A stretch of 21,514 nucleotides of DNA from JABSOG01 sp041583135 (GTDB lineage: Bacteria > Pseudomonadota > Gammaproteobacteria > Enterobacterales > Alteromonadaceae): NCBI GenBank assembly GCA_041583135.1, contig JBFHGJ010000098.1:1-21514 (forward strand). The letters are read 5' to 3'. Position numbers and translations under genes: made by a program. The notes beneath the pieces were generated by a model. The model was not told the DNA's origin. It searched no databases and saw nothing but the letters and a program-made list of their open reading frames with translations. Positions 14,553-21,514 of the stretch are shown here, one piece after another (the first letter of the stretch is position 1; each line of letters begins with the position of its first letter).

Positions 14553-15595
14553 ATGTCTTAGTGTTGTCGAATATGGCACCGTCGAAGCAGGCGCCCAATG
14601 CCGGCATTTTCGTGCAAAATCAGGTGGATATCTTAAGTCAGAGCGACGCTATTGCGCACTTGAAGTTCATTGCCATTCGCTCGACCAAAAAAGGGTTGTT
14701 CGCACTGTTGGCAAAATACGGCTTAATGTTGTGGCAGACGCTGACTCAAGCGGTGTTTGCTCGTGTCCGCTATGATGTGGTACATGTGCACTACTTTTAT
14801 CCAACCATTTGGTTTGCCATTGTGTATAAGCTATTACGCAATCGCAAATGCAAAATTGTGGTGACCTTTCACGGCAGTGACATATACAGTTATGAGTCTG
14901 CGCCAGCGCTTTACCGCTTCGCCGCTCGGTTTATCGATAAGGCGATTTTTGTCAGTGATGGCCTTAGACAGAACTTTTTCAAGACGGTAGACGATTCGGT
15001 GATCCTTAGCGCCGGTATCTTGCCAAGTTTTACAGCGCAATCGCTAGAAAAACAATATGACTTGTTAATGGTCGGCTCGGTCAATCAGAACAAGGGCTTT
15101 GATAGATTAGAGCAAATCTTGAGGCAATTTGATAAACCGCTGAGGGTTTTGGTGATTGGTGATGGACCCTATGCCGAGCGACTTAAGCAATGGCAGTTTG
15201 AACAGCATCAATTGGCCTATTTGCGCACCCAAAGTCCAGCGGGTTTGATTGAAAAGTATAACCAATCACGCTTTTTGCTGAGTTTGTCCCATAACGAAGC
15301 CTTTGGCTTGGTGATGACCGAGGCGATGGCCTGCGCCACGCCTGTGTTGGCGACTGCTACCGATGGTGCTAAGGCCCAAGTCGTTGACGGCGTCAACGGC
15401 TTTTTAATCGACATCGAAGGCGATGTTATTGCTTCGGCTTGCGAGGTGATAGACAAGGCGCTGTTTGCACTTGAGCCAGAGCAATATCATCGGATACATC
15501 AAGGTGCCGTAGCCGCCGCCAAGCTGCATATGCTACCGCACATCAGCGAGCAGTTGCTTAAGCACTATCAGGCGGTTTTGGCCAAAGACTCTTAA
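14549..15595 (+). CDS. GT4 family glycosyltransferase
   Basis: A 348-residue GT-B transferase of family GT4: 'NAGIFVQNQVDIL' (17-29), 'VVHVHYFYP' (77-85), 'VTFHGSDIY' (105-113), 'MVGSVNQNKGFD' (174-185), 'VIGDGPY' (202-208) and the donor-binding E-x7-E 'EAFGLVMTEAMACATPVLAT' (250-269), followed by 'DGVNGFLI'. All core features are present. It begins with a TTG that overlaps the polymerase stop as TTGA (14549-14552), with AAAGGA about ten bases upstream. The rare TTG plus coupling suggests deliberately modest expression, which is an inference. Specificity unknown. Confidence 0.87.
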   Translation: MNVLVLSNMAPSKQAPNAGIFVQNQVDILSQSDAIAHLKFIAIRSTKKGLFALLAKYGLMLWQTLTQAVFARVRYDVVHVHYFYPTIWFAIVYKLLRNRKCKIVVTFHGSDIYSYESAPALYRFAARFIDKAIFVSDGLRQNFFKTVDDSVILSAGILPSFTAQSLEKQYDLLMVGSVNQNKGFDRLEQILRQFDKPLRVLVIGDGPYAERLKQWQFEQHQLAYLRTQSPAGLIEKYNQSRFLLSLSHNEAFGLVMTEAMACATPVLATATDGAKAQVVDGVNGFLIDIEGDVIASACEVIDKALFALEPEQYHRIHQGAVAAAKLHMLPHISEQLLKHYQAVLAKDS

Positions 15596-15607
15596 CGGAA
15601 TTGTGCA

Positions 15608-16891
15608 GTGAAAAGATTGACTGAACTGTTGGTGCGCTTTAAACATATTCTGGTGGTCTTTGGTTTTACCATTGTCAGCCATTTGCTGGGTTTTGGTCGT
15701 GAAGTCGCCATTGCCCACTATTATGGCGCTTCGTCAATTTCTGATGGTTTGCTGGTTGGCCTTGCACCGATCACCTTCTTTTTGGGCGTGTTTGGTATCA
15801 GCTATGCCAATGCCAGTATGACGAGGATCAAAACCACCGAAAATAAAGCGCTGATCGCCAAGTCGCTATCGCCGATGATGGTGATCACCATCGCCGCCTT
15901 ATTGCTGTTTTATTTTGGCAACGAGTTGATGATCAGTATCACCGCCCCCGGACTTTCAGGTCAAGGCTTGGTATTGGCGCGAGAGATTGTGTTGCTCTCG
16001 GCGTTAGGGGCGGGTATTGGTTCGGTTTATTATTATTTTCGCGGCTTGAGCTTTCTCGATAAGCGCTTCACTCGGGTATCGATTGCCGATTTGATGCCCA
16101 ATATCGCCATCTTGCTGGGGATATTCGTACTGTATCGCATTTACGGGGTTACCGGGATTGCCATCGGTATTACTTTGGGTTATCTGTTACAGCTGCTCAT
16201 AGTGTTTGAGCACAGGCACATCAAGTTGAGCGATTTTCATTTCAGCAATCTGTACGACAGTGACACCAAAATCATTTATCGCAATACGCTCTTTAGCGCC
16301 CTTGGCACCTCAGGGGTGATTGTCGATTTGTTTATCGACCGCTATTTTGCCTCACAGTTGCATGAAGGCGCCATTGCATCTTTGAGCTTTGCCTATAAGG
16401 TGATGAACCTGCCATTGTATACCGCAGTATTGGCGGTGGTGACGGTGATGTTTCCAAAAATGATTGCTCTGCGGGATGAGTCGGACGCTTTTAATCGCTC
16501 TAAACAAAAGACCAATCTGTTGCTGATGTCGCTGTGTATTGCCAGTGCGCTGTTTTTAGTGGTTTTCAGTGGGCCCGTTGTGTCTTTATTGTTTGAGCAT
16601 GGCGCCTTTGACGGCTCAGACGCGGCCAATACCGCACCTTTGTTGTCGGTTTATGCCATCGGCATTCCAGCGATGGCCTATATCATGTTTAACGCCAAGG
16701 TGTTCTTTGCCTTGGAAGACTTTAAAACGCCTTTGTATGCGGGTTTGTGCGCTGCGCTGACCAATGGTTTTTTGGACTTCTTGCTGGTGGATCAGTATGG
16801 CAGTACAGGGCTGGCAGCAGCGACGGTTGTCGCGGCCTATATTAATGCGACAATATTGATGCTTGCCGCGAGAAAATTGCAGCGTAAATAA
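15608..16891 (+). CDS. Short MurJ/MviN-like polysaccharide flippase (Wzx role)
   Basis: A 427-residue polytopic membrane protein of the MOP superfamily. Its N-terminus ('FGFTIVSHLLGFGREVAIAHYYGAS', with arginine and acidic residues after the first helix) is the MurJ/MviN pattern and not that of classical Wzx/RfbX. About twelve helices are predicted, against fourteen and roughly 510 residues in E. coli MurJ. No other flippase is present in the locus, so it most likely moves the undecaprenyl-PP-linked repeat unit to the periplasmic face. Housekeeping lipid II flipping is less likely for a copy embedded here. GTG start with CGGAA upstream, 12 bp after the GT4 gene. Confidence 0.83.
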   Translation: MKRLTELLVRFKHILVVFGFTIVSHLLGFGREVAIAHYYGASSISDGLLVGLAPITFFLGVFGISYANASMTRIKTTENKALIAKSLSPMMVITIAALLLFYFGNELMISITAPGLSGQGLVLAREIVLLSALGAGIGSVYYYFRGLSFLDKRFTRVSIADLMPNIAILLGIFVLYRIYGVTGIAIGITLGYLLQLLIVFEHRHIKLSDFHFSNLYDSDTKIIYRNTLFSALGTSGVIVDLFIDRYFASQLHEGAIASLSFAYKVMNLPLYTAVLAVVTVMFPKMIALRDESDAFNRSKQKTNLLLMSLCIASALFLVVFSGPVVSLLFEHGAFDGSDAANTAPLLSVYAIGIPAMAYIMFNAKVFFALEDFKTPLYAGLCAALTNGFLDFLLVDQYGSTGLAAATVVAAYINATILMLAARKLQRK

Positions 16892-16919
16892 CTATCATGC
16901 TTTTGTGGGGGAACAAGAA

Positions 16920-18434
16920 GTGAGAGGGCTATACGTCAATACCAGTGTTGAGCAGGTGGCGCAGACCATTGATTTTTTTGCACAACACAATCATCAGCTG
17001 AGCGATACGGTTGCCGGCGTCGATGTCACCATGGTTTATAGTCGCTATGACTGGAAGGCCGAGCCGGTGTATACCGTGCCCGAGGCTTTAGGCGGCGGTA
17101 AGATCTTTTGTCATGGCTGGTTTATCTTTAACGGCGAACGCAACAACTTAACCGCGCTGGCTGAAGCATATCTACATGATTCACACGCAGTTTTCGATAA
17201 GATCCCCTTTGGCGTATTTGTGATAGCCCACATTAACGGCAACGGCGAAACCAAGATAGTCTCCGATACGTTTGGGGTCTCGACTCATTTTGTTCGTTGT
17301 GAGAGCGGCAAGATTGAGCTGGCGCCTACGGTAAAAGCTTTTAGAAATTTACCTAAACCCGATGAGGCGCTGCTGGCTACCGTTAAGGCGCAAGGCCATC
17401 TGTTTGGTAATTTCACCGCCTATCCGGGCATTGAGAGAATGGATGCCGGGGCGGTGTTGGCCGATGACGGCACCCTTAGCAAGTATGTTCGTTTTGACTT
17501 TACCCGTTCTGATCCTGCGTTGCTGTCGAGCATTCCCGAATTGACCGGTAAAATGATTGAGCACTGGCCGCTAGAAGACAGAACCTTGCCACTTAGTGGG
17601 GGGATGGATTCGCGCTTGGCGCTGACCCATCAGCGATTCGCCTTTGGATATACCTACGGCCCGGAAAGCTCCGGCGACCGCCCGGTGGCCAGACAATACC
17701 AAGACTGCTTTGAGCGCTATTATGAGTTTGAGTTTAGTGAGCCGCAAACACTGGATAATGAAAAGGCGCTGACCGACACCTTTTTCTTTGGCGTCGCAGT
17801 TGCAGTACCTAGGCTGCCGACCGTGTACTACCATACTTTTGAGAAAGCCCAAGGGAGCTATGCGCTATTTGACGGTTATCTCGGCGACGTGGTGCAACGG
17901 GCAAACTATATCAAATATGGCGGCCCAATGGGCTCGATATTAAAGCTGTTTCCTTGGCTGTATCATTTGCGTTTTTCGGTCAGGAGTATACTGCGACGAC
18001 GCTATAAAGCCCTCACTGACGAAGTGTTTGAGCGCTTGATGGCTGACTATCATCGTCATACCGACCACCTTGAGTTGGATGACTACCAAAAGATCACTTA
18101 TTACGAGTTTATTTATGGCCGTGGCGGTCGCTATGCGGTCAGTGGCGGCAATATCGTTGCCGGTCAGTGTTATACCATTGTGCCGTTCTTCCTGATCCGT
18201 GAGAGCTTTGATATTTTGATCTCACAGCGCTATGTCGATACGGTGCAATACCGTCAGGTTGGGCGTATTTGGTCTAAGGCTGCCGATAGGTTTCGCAAGC
18301 CGCTATCCGATTCGGGGATTAGTCCAATGACGCCTTATTGGCTGGTACCGTTTATTAATATCTTTTATCGTATCAGGTTACATTATCTGCCGGGATTCGG
18401 CAGTTATGCCATAGGTAAAGCGAAAAAGCGCTAG
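16920..18434 (+). CDS. Asparagine synthase-like protein lacking the glutaminase cysteine
   Basis: A 504-residue protein with the two-domain plan of class B asparagine synthetases. The N-terminal Ntn-like half keeps 'FNGERNNLTAL' (70-80, compare NGEIYN), 'SDTFGVSTHFV' (115-125, compare RDxFGxxPLYY) and 'GIERMDAGAVL'. The C-terminal half has the ATP-pyrophosphatase loop 'LPLSGGMDSRLAL' (223-235) and 'FDGYLGD'. The catalytic Cys2 needed for glutamine hydrolysis is missing: the product begins Met-Arg-Gly. It therefore probably activates a carboxylate with ATP and uses free ammonia or another amine, as in beta-lactam synthetase-like relatives. In polysaccharide loci such proteins (for example WbpS) are linked to uronic acid amidation, which is the likeliest role here by inference. 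The GTG start at 16920 has GGGGG eight bases upstream; the frame extends into the flippase gene but no ATG is available. It is the last gene of the locus. Confidence 0.78.
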   Translation: MRGLYVNTSVEQVAQTIDFFAQHNHQLSDTVAGVDVTMVYSRYDWKAEPVYTVPEALGGGKIFCHGWFIFNGERNNLTALAEAYLHDSHAVFDKIPFGVFVIAHINGNGETKIVSDTFGVSTHFVRCESGKIELAPTVKAFRNLPKPDEALLATVKAQGHLFGNFTAYPGIERMDAGAVLADDGTLSKYVRFDFTRSDPALLSSIPELTGKMIEHWPLEDRTLPLSGGMDSRLALTHQRFAFGYTYGPESSGDRPVARQYQDCFERYYEFEFSEPQTLDNEKALTDTFFFGVAVAVPRLPTVYYHTFEKAQGSYALFDGYLGDVVQRANYIKYGGPMGSILKLFPWLYHLRFSVRSILRRRYKALTDEVFERLMADYHRHTDHLELDDYQKITYYEFIYGRGGRYAVSGGNIVAGQCYTIVPFFLIRESFDILISQRYVDTVQYRQVGRIWSKAADRFRKPLSDSGISPMTPYWLVPFINIFYRIRLHYLPGFGSYAIGKAKKR

Positions 18435-18452
18435 GGATGATAAGACGATTGT

Positions 18453-18477
18453 GAGCAGCGGCAGTGCGCCGCCGCTC
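18453..18477. terminator. Hairpin between the convergent locus and galU
   Basis: An inverted repeat with ten-base arms (18453-18462 and 18468-18477), one mismatch and a five-base loop lies in the 60-bp gap between the two convergent stops. On the plus strand it is followed within a few bases by a short TTTT; on the minus strand there is no clear T-run. It is a reasonable, possibly bidirectional, transcription terminator. Confidence 0.5.
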
Positions 18478-18494
18478 AAGGGTTTTAAGGAGGT

Positions 18495-19403
18495 TTAAAG
18501 GGTTTTGGCCAACGCCTTAATGTAGGCTTTGAAGTCTTCTCCGATAACCGGGTGATGAATGCCATGTTCTAGGTTGGCCATCATATAGCCGAGTTTAGAA
18601 CCACAATCATTGCTTTTACCTGTCATATAGTAAGCATTGACCGGCGTTTTCTCCATCATGGCGGCAATGGCATCGGTCAACTGTATTTCACCACCTGCAC
18701 CGGGCGGGGTGTGCTCCAAGTGCGTCCAGATCTGTTCGCTTAAGATATAGCGGCCGACAATGGCGAGGTTGGAAGGCGCTGTGTTGACGTCGGGCTTCTC
18801 AACCATGGCTTTCATCGGAATTGACTGGCCTGGCTCTACTGTCGCACCATCTAAATCGACGATACCATACTGACTGACGTCGGCCTTTGGCACTTCTTCA
18901 ACCATGATCTGTGATACGCCGCTGCGTTCATACAAGGCGCGCATGTGAGCAAGGTTTTCTTCGCGTAAGTCACAGCTGTGCTGGTTGATCAAAACATCCG
19001 GTAAGATCACCGCAAACGGGTTGTCGCCAACCACTGGGCGTGCGGTTAAGATGGCATGACCTAAGCCTTTGGCTTCGGCTTGACGAATGTGCATGATAGA
19101 CACGTCTTTCGGACAGATGCTTTGCACTTCATCGAGCAACTGTCGTTTCAAGCGTTTTTCCAATTGGGCCTCGAGCTCAAAACTGGTATCGAAATGGTTT
19201 TCGATGGAGTTTTTACTGGAATGGGTAACCAGCACTATCTGCTTGATACCCGCAGCAATGGCCTCAGAGACCACATATTGGATCAATGGCTTATCTACTA
19301 CCGGCAACATTTCCTTAGGGATGGCCTTGGTGGCGGGGAGCATTCTGGTGCCTAGTCCCGCGACCGGAATAACGGCTTTTTCGATTGTCTTATTTACACT
19401 CAT
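18495..19403 (-). CDS. galU: UTP-glucose-1-phosphate uridylyltransferase
   Basis: A 302-residue nucleotidyltransferase, the same length as E. coli GalU, that makes UDP-glucose from UTP and glucose-1-phosphate in the cytosol. Signature regions are present: the N-terminal nucleotide loop 'IPVAGLGTRMLPATKAIPKE' (12-31), 'PLIQYVVSEA' (38-47), 'FAVILPDVLI', 'MVEKP' and 'GGEIQLTDAI'. It feeds galE and the glycosyltransferases of the neighbouring locus. It lies only 12 bp downstream of lipA in the same direction, so it may be the last gene of the lipoyl operon. Upstream of its ATG there is an AGG eight bases away and no obvious promoter. It converges with the polysaccharide locus, so it is not transcribed with it. 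Confidence 0.96.
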   Translation of the reverse strand: MSVNKTIEKAVIPVAGLGTRMLPATKAIPKEMLPVVDKPLIQYVVSEAIAAGIKQIVLVTHSSKNSIENHFDTSFELEAQLEKRLKRQLLDEVQSICPKDVSIMHIRQAEAKGLGHAILTARPVVGDNPFAVILPDVLINQHSCDLREENLAHMRALYERSGVSQIMVEEVPKADVSQYGIVDLDGATVEPGQSIPMKAMVEKPDVNTAPSNLAIVGRYILSEQIWTHLEHTPPGAGGEIQLTDAIAAMMEKTPVNAYYMTGKSNDCGSKLGYMMANLEHGIHHPVIGEDFKAYIKALAKTL

Positions 19404-19415
19404 GAGTTTGCCTGT

Positions 19416-20387
19416 TTATTTCACTTCTGTGCCCGATGCCTGTAGGTCGGCATGGTATGATGAGCGTACAAACGGACCGCAAGCGGCGTTGTCAAAGCCA
19501 AGCGCATCGGCTGCGGCTTTCAACTCATTAAACTCATCGGGGGATACATAGCGCTTAACCGGCAAGTGATGGAGGCTAGGCTGAAGGTATTGGCCAACCG
19601 TGAGCATATCGACGTTGTGCTCGCGTAAGTCTTTGAAGACTTCAACGAGTTGTTCGTTGGTTTCGCCAAGGCCGACCATCAAACCTGATTTGGTCGGAAC
19701 TTGTGGGTGCAGGGCCTTGAAACGTTTTAGCAGTTCAAGCGACCATTTGTAGTCGGCACCTGGACGAGCTTCTTTGTATAGGCTAGGCGCTGTCTCAAGG
19801 TTGTGGTTAAACACATCTGGCGGCTGCTTGTCTAAGATCTCCAATGCGATGTCCATTCGGCCTTTAAAGTCTGGCACTAGGATCTCGATTTTGATCTCTG
19901 GGTTGTGCAAACGGATTTGGCGAATACACTCGGCGTAATGACCGGCGCCGCCGTCACGTAAATCGTCACGGTCAACAGAGGTGATCACCACGTACTTGAG
20001 CTTCATGTCTTTAATGGTCAGTGCCAGTTTTTCCGGCTCCTCGGCGTTTGGCGGCAGAGGTTTGCCGTGGCCGACATCACAAAATGGACAGCGACGGGTA
20101 CAGATGTCGCCTAAGATCATAAAAGTGGCGGTGCCGTGATTGAAACACTCTGGCAGGTTCGGACATGAGGCTTCTTCACACACAGAATGCAGACCGTGTT
20201 GGCGCATCGCATTTTTGATGGATTGGATCTTCTCGTTGGATTTGGGCAGCTTGATCTTCAACCAATCAGGCTTTTTCAACATGGTCTTTTTGTCCGATGG
20301 GATCACTTTGACCGGGATCAAAGCCATTTTCTCGGCGTCACGCAGTTTTTCACCGGGCTTAAGACGGGCAGATTTGGCGCTACTCAT
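19416..20387 (-). CDS. lipA: Lipoyl synthase
   Basis: A 323-residue radical SAM enzyme that inserts two sulfurs at C6 and C8 of protein-bound octanoyl groups to form lipoyl cofactors. Both iron-sulfur cluster motifs are visible: the N-terminal auxiliary cluster in 'CEEASCPNLPEC' (C-x4-C-x5-C) and the SAM cluster in 'CTRRCPFC' (C-x3-C-x2-C). The C-terminal 'RSSYHAD' carries the conserved arginine-serine-serine-tyrosine end. The N-terminal 'LRDAEKMALIPVKV' and 'LKKPDWLKIKLP' are typical of gammaproteobacterial LipA. Its start overlaps the lipB end by 8 bp, so the two are translated together. The stop is 12 bp before galU. Confidence 0.98.
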   Translation of the reverse strand: MSSAKSARLKPGEKLRDAEKMALIPVKVIPSDKKTMLKKPDWLKIKLPKSNEKIQSIKNAMRQHGLHSVCEEASCPNLPECFNHGTATFMILGDICTRRCPFCDVGHGKPLPPNAEEPEKLALTIKDMKLKYVVITSVDRDDLRDGGAGHYAECIRQIRLHNPEIKIEILVPDFKGRMDIALEILDKQPPDVFNHNLETAPSLYKEARPGADYKWSLELLKRFKALHPQVPTKSGLMVGLGETNEQLVEVFKDLREHNVDMLTVGQYLQPSLHHLPVKRYVSPDEFNELKAAADALGFDNAACGPFVRSSYHADLQASGTEVK

Positions 20388-21039
20388 GGAGATCTTCTAA
20401 TCCTTCTGTTTGGCTAACGTCGCCGGCCTGCAATAGGTCGGTTAGGTGGTCGATCAATTGTTGCTTGATCGGGGCAAATTGTTCTGCCGGGGCAAAATCG
20501 CGGCACTGGATCATTTTAAGGCCAGCATAGCCACAGGGGTTTATGCGCATAAAAGGCTCTAAGTCCATATCGACATTCAAGGCAAGACCGTGGAACGAAC
20601 AACCCTTACGAACCCTCAAACCCAAAGACGCTATCTTGGCGTCGCCAACATATACCCCTGGGGCATCTGCTTTGGCTGCGGCTTCGATATTATGTTCGGC
20701 CAAGGCGTTGATAATGGCATTTTCGATGTGGGTCACCAACTCGCGTACGCCCATTTTGCGGCGTCTTAAATCGAGCATCGGATAGATCACGATTTGACCG
20801 GGACCGTGGTAGGTCACCTGACCGCCGCGGTCTACTTTGACCACGGGAATGTCGCCGGTAAACAGCAAGTGTTCTTCTTTACCTGCCTGACCTTGGGTGA
20901 ACACCGGGTTATGCTCGACCACCCACAATTCATCTTTGCTGTGCTCGTCACGGGTGTCGGTGAATTTTTGCATCGCCTGCCATACAGGCATGTAGTCCAT
21001 ACGACCTAAATGGCGTATGACCATGGGGCTATCAGACAT
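20380..21039 (-). CDS. lipB: Octanoyl-[acyl-carrier-protein]:protein N-octanoyltransferase
   Basis: A 219-residue enzyme that transfers octanoate from acyl carrier protein to lipoyl domains of 2-oxoacid dehydrogenases and the glycine cleavage H protein, before LipA adds sulfur. Conserved segments: 'RGGQVTYHGPGQIVIYP' , 'KIASLGLRV' with the catalytic lysine, 'SFHGLALNV' and 'NPCGYAG' with the catalytic cysteine. Length is normal for the family. Its 3' end overlaps lipA by 8 bp and its start lies 23 bp after ybeD, so the three genes probably form one operon. Confidence 0.97.
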   Translation of the reverse strand: MSDSPMVIRHLGRMDYMPVWQAMQKFTDTRDEHSKDELWVVEHNPVFTQGQAGKEEHLLFTGDIPVVKVDRGGQVTYHGPGQIVIYPMLDLRRRKMGVRELVTHIENAIINALAEHNIEAAAKADAPGVYVGDAKIASLGLRVRKGCSFHGLALNVDMDLEPFMRINPCGYAGLKMIQCRDFAPAEQFAPIKQQLIDHLTDLLQAGDVSQTEGLEDLHE

Positions 21040-21062
21040 GAAATTGGCTCCAAAGTCGGGGC

Positions 21063-21341
21063 TTAGAGTACGTAGCGTACGATGTCGATTCTGCCAAGCT
21101 CGGTATACAGCAGCTCGATATGCTCTTTGCTGACGACAGTGACAGAAATGTTCACTGAGTGATAGGTGCCTTTGGAGCTGGGTTTAACCGTCGGGCTGTA
21201 GTCACCGGGGGCATGAATTTGCAATACTTCGATGATTCTATCCGGCAAGTCTTCTTGCGCCAGACCCATGACCTTAAATGTCATCTGGCAAGGAAATTCC
21301 AAAAGCTCGTCAAACTTGGTGTTTTGGACCGGTTTAATCAT
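21063..21341 (-). CDS. ybeD: YbeD-like DUF493 family protein
   Basis: A 92-residue protein of the DUF493/YbeD family, close in length to E. coli YbeD (87). It has the small alpha-beta ACT-like pattern: 'FPCQMTFKVMG' strand (residues 17-27), helix, 'YHSVNISVTV' strand, helix 'EHIELLYTELG' and a C-terminal 'VRYVL'. The position upstream of lipB is conserved in Gammaproteobacteria and suggests a link to lipoate metabolism, though its role is not established. The ATG has a weak AGG-containing ribosome site upstream and sits about 48 bp from a candidate extended -10 promoter. Confidence 0.92.
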   Translation of the reverse strand: MIKPVQNTKFDELLEFPCQMTFKVMGLAQEDLPDRIIEVLQIHAPGDYSPTVKPSSKGTYHSVNISVTVVSKEHIELLYTELGRIDIVRYVL

Positions 21342-21388
21342 TCAAGAACCTCAAACAATAGCAAAAACAATCAATATTAAACCGCCGC

Positions 21389-21397
21389 ATTATAGCA
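21389..21397 (-). promoter_or_regulatory. Candidate extended -10 promoter for ybeD-lipB-lipA(-galU)
   Basis: Read on the minus strand, TGCTATAAT is a perfect extended -10 (TG, one base, TATAAT). The discriminator downstream is GCGGCGG, G/C-rich as at several internal sites of the locus. The -35 region at 16-18 bp spacing is a poor match. The leader before the ybeD ATG would be about 40 nt. Confidence 0.5.
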
Positions 21398-21463
21398 GCA
21401 GTTAGGGGGTGATTGATAGCCCTCATCTGTTAAGCTCAGGTGCAACCCACAGTTTGATTTCAT

Positions 21464-21514
21464 TTATTCCTGCATTGCCATTTTTAAGCGTTCTGCGCGC
21501 ATAAATGCGCTAAC
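21464..21514 (-). CDS. Possible C-terminal end of an upstream minus-strand gene (partial)
   Basis: The minus strand from the window edge is open for 16 codons (ending Met-Ala-Met-Gln-Glu) before a TAA at 21464-21466. It could be the 3' end of a neighbouring gene, since genes upstream of ybeD are often co-oriented. It does not look like the C-terminus of DacA, the gene often found there. The stretch is too short to support a product, and it may be non-coding. Confidence 0.2.
   Translation of the reverse strand, partial: VSAFMRAERLKMAMQE

Noticed and set aside
1..21514. tRNA or rRNA genes, insertion sequences, phage genes, toxin-antitoxin pairs or CRISPR arrays
   Set aside because: None was seen on reading both strands; long overlapping frames opposite real genes are shadows without family features.

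Overview
The window looks like a chromosomal segment of a gammaproteobacterium, most likely Shewanella or a close relative in Alteromonadales. The right end carries the ybeD-lipB-lipA block typical of Gammaproteobacteria, GalU has the 302-residue length of its enteric counterpart, and the Wzz and glycosyltransferase proteins have a marine-gammaproteobacterial look. The genus is an inference from protein character; no rRNA or other marker is present. I found no rRNA, tRNA, insertion sequence, phage gene or CRISPR array.

Left flank (about 1-2040, minus strand): a tight three-gene unit of a secreted protein of unknown function followed by azlC and azlD, a two-component branched-chain amino acid exporter. 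The last two junctions are TAATG and ATGA overlaps.

Centre (2178-18434, plus strand): sixteen co-oriented genes form a surface polysaccharide locus of Wzx/Wzy type (O-antigen or capsule/exopolysaccharide). In order: a GT4 glycosyltransferase set slightly apart; a WlbB/WbpD-like N-acetyltransferase; a Gfo/Idh/MocA UDP-sugar dehydrogenase; a small PglC-like initiating phosphoglycosyl transferase; a DPM1-like GT2 with a DUF2304 membrane partner; a PssD/PssE (Alg14/Alg13-like) split glycosyltransferase; a GT4; a GT2; galE; another GT4; a Wzz chain-length regulator; a Wzy-type polymerase; a GT4; a short MurJ/MviN-like flippase; and an asparagine-synthase-like protein without the glutaminase cysteine. 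The first sugar phosphate would be loaded on undecaprenyl phosphate by the PglC-like enzyme. The PssD/PssE pair, the GT4s and the GT2s would extend it, the flippase would move it across the membrane, and Wzy/Wzz would polymerise it. Many junctions overlap by four bases (GTGA, ATGA, TTGA), which points to translational coupling. Most gaps above about 50 bp hold a TATAAT-like box followed by G/C-rich DNA, so the locus may be several overlapping transcription units.

Right flank (18495-21514, minus strand): ybeD, lipB, lipA and galU run towards the locus. LipB and LipA make the protein-bound lipoyl cofactor. GalU makes UDP-glucose, which with galE inside the locus supplies UDP-glucose and UDP-galactose. 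A hairpin sits between the convergent locus and galU. An extended -10 promoter lies upstream of ybeD.

Points most worth a second look: the cysteine-less amidotransferase-like enzyme at the end of the locus, a 3-oxo/N-acetyl amino-sugar pathway with no aminotransferase in view, an RfaH ops-like core in the middle of the locus, and the unrecognised secreted protein beside azlCD.
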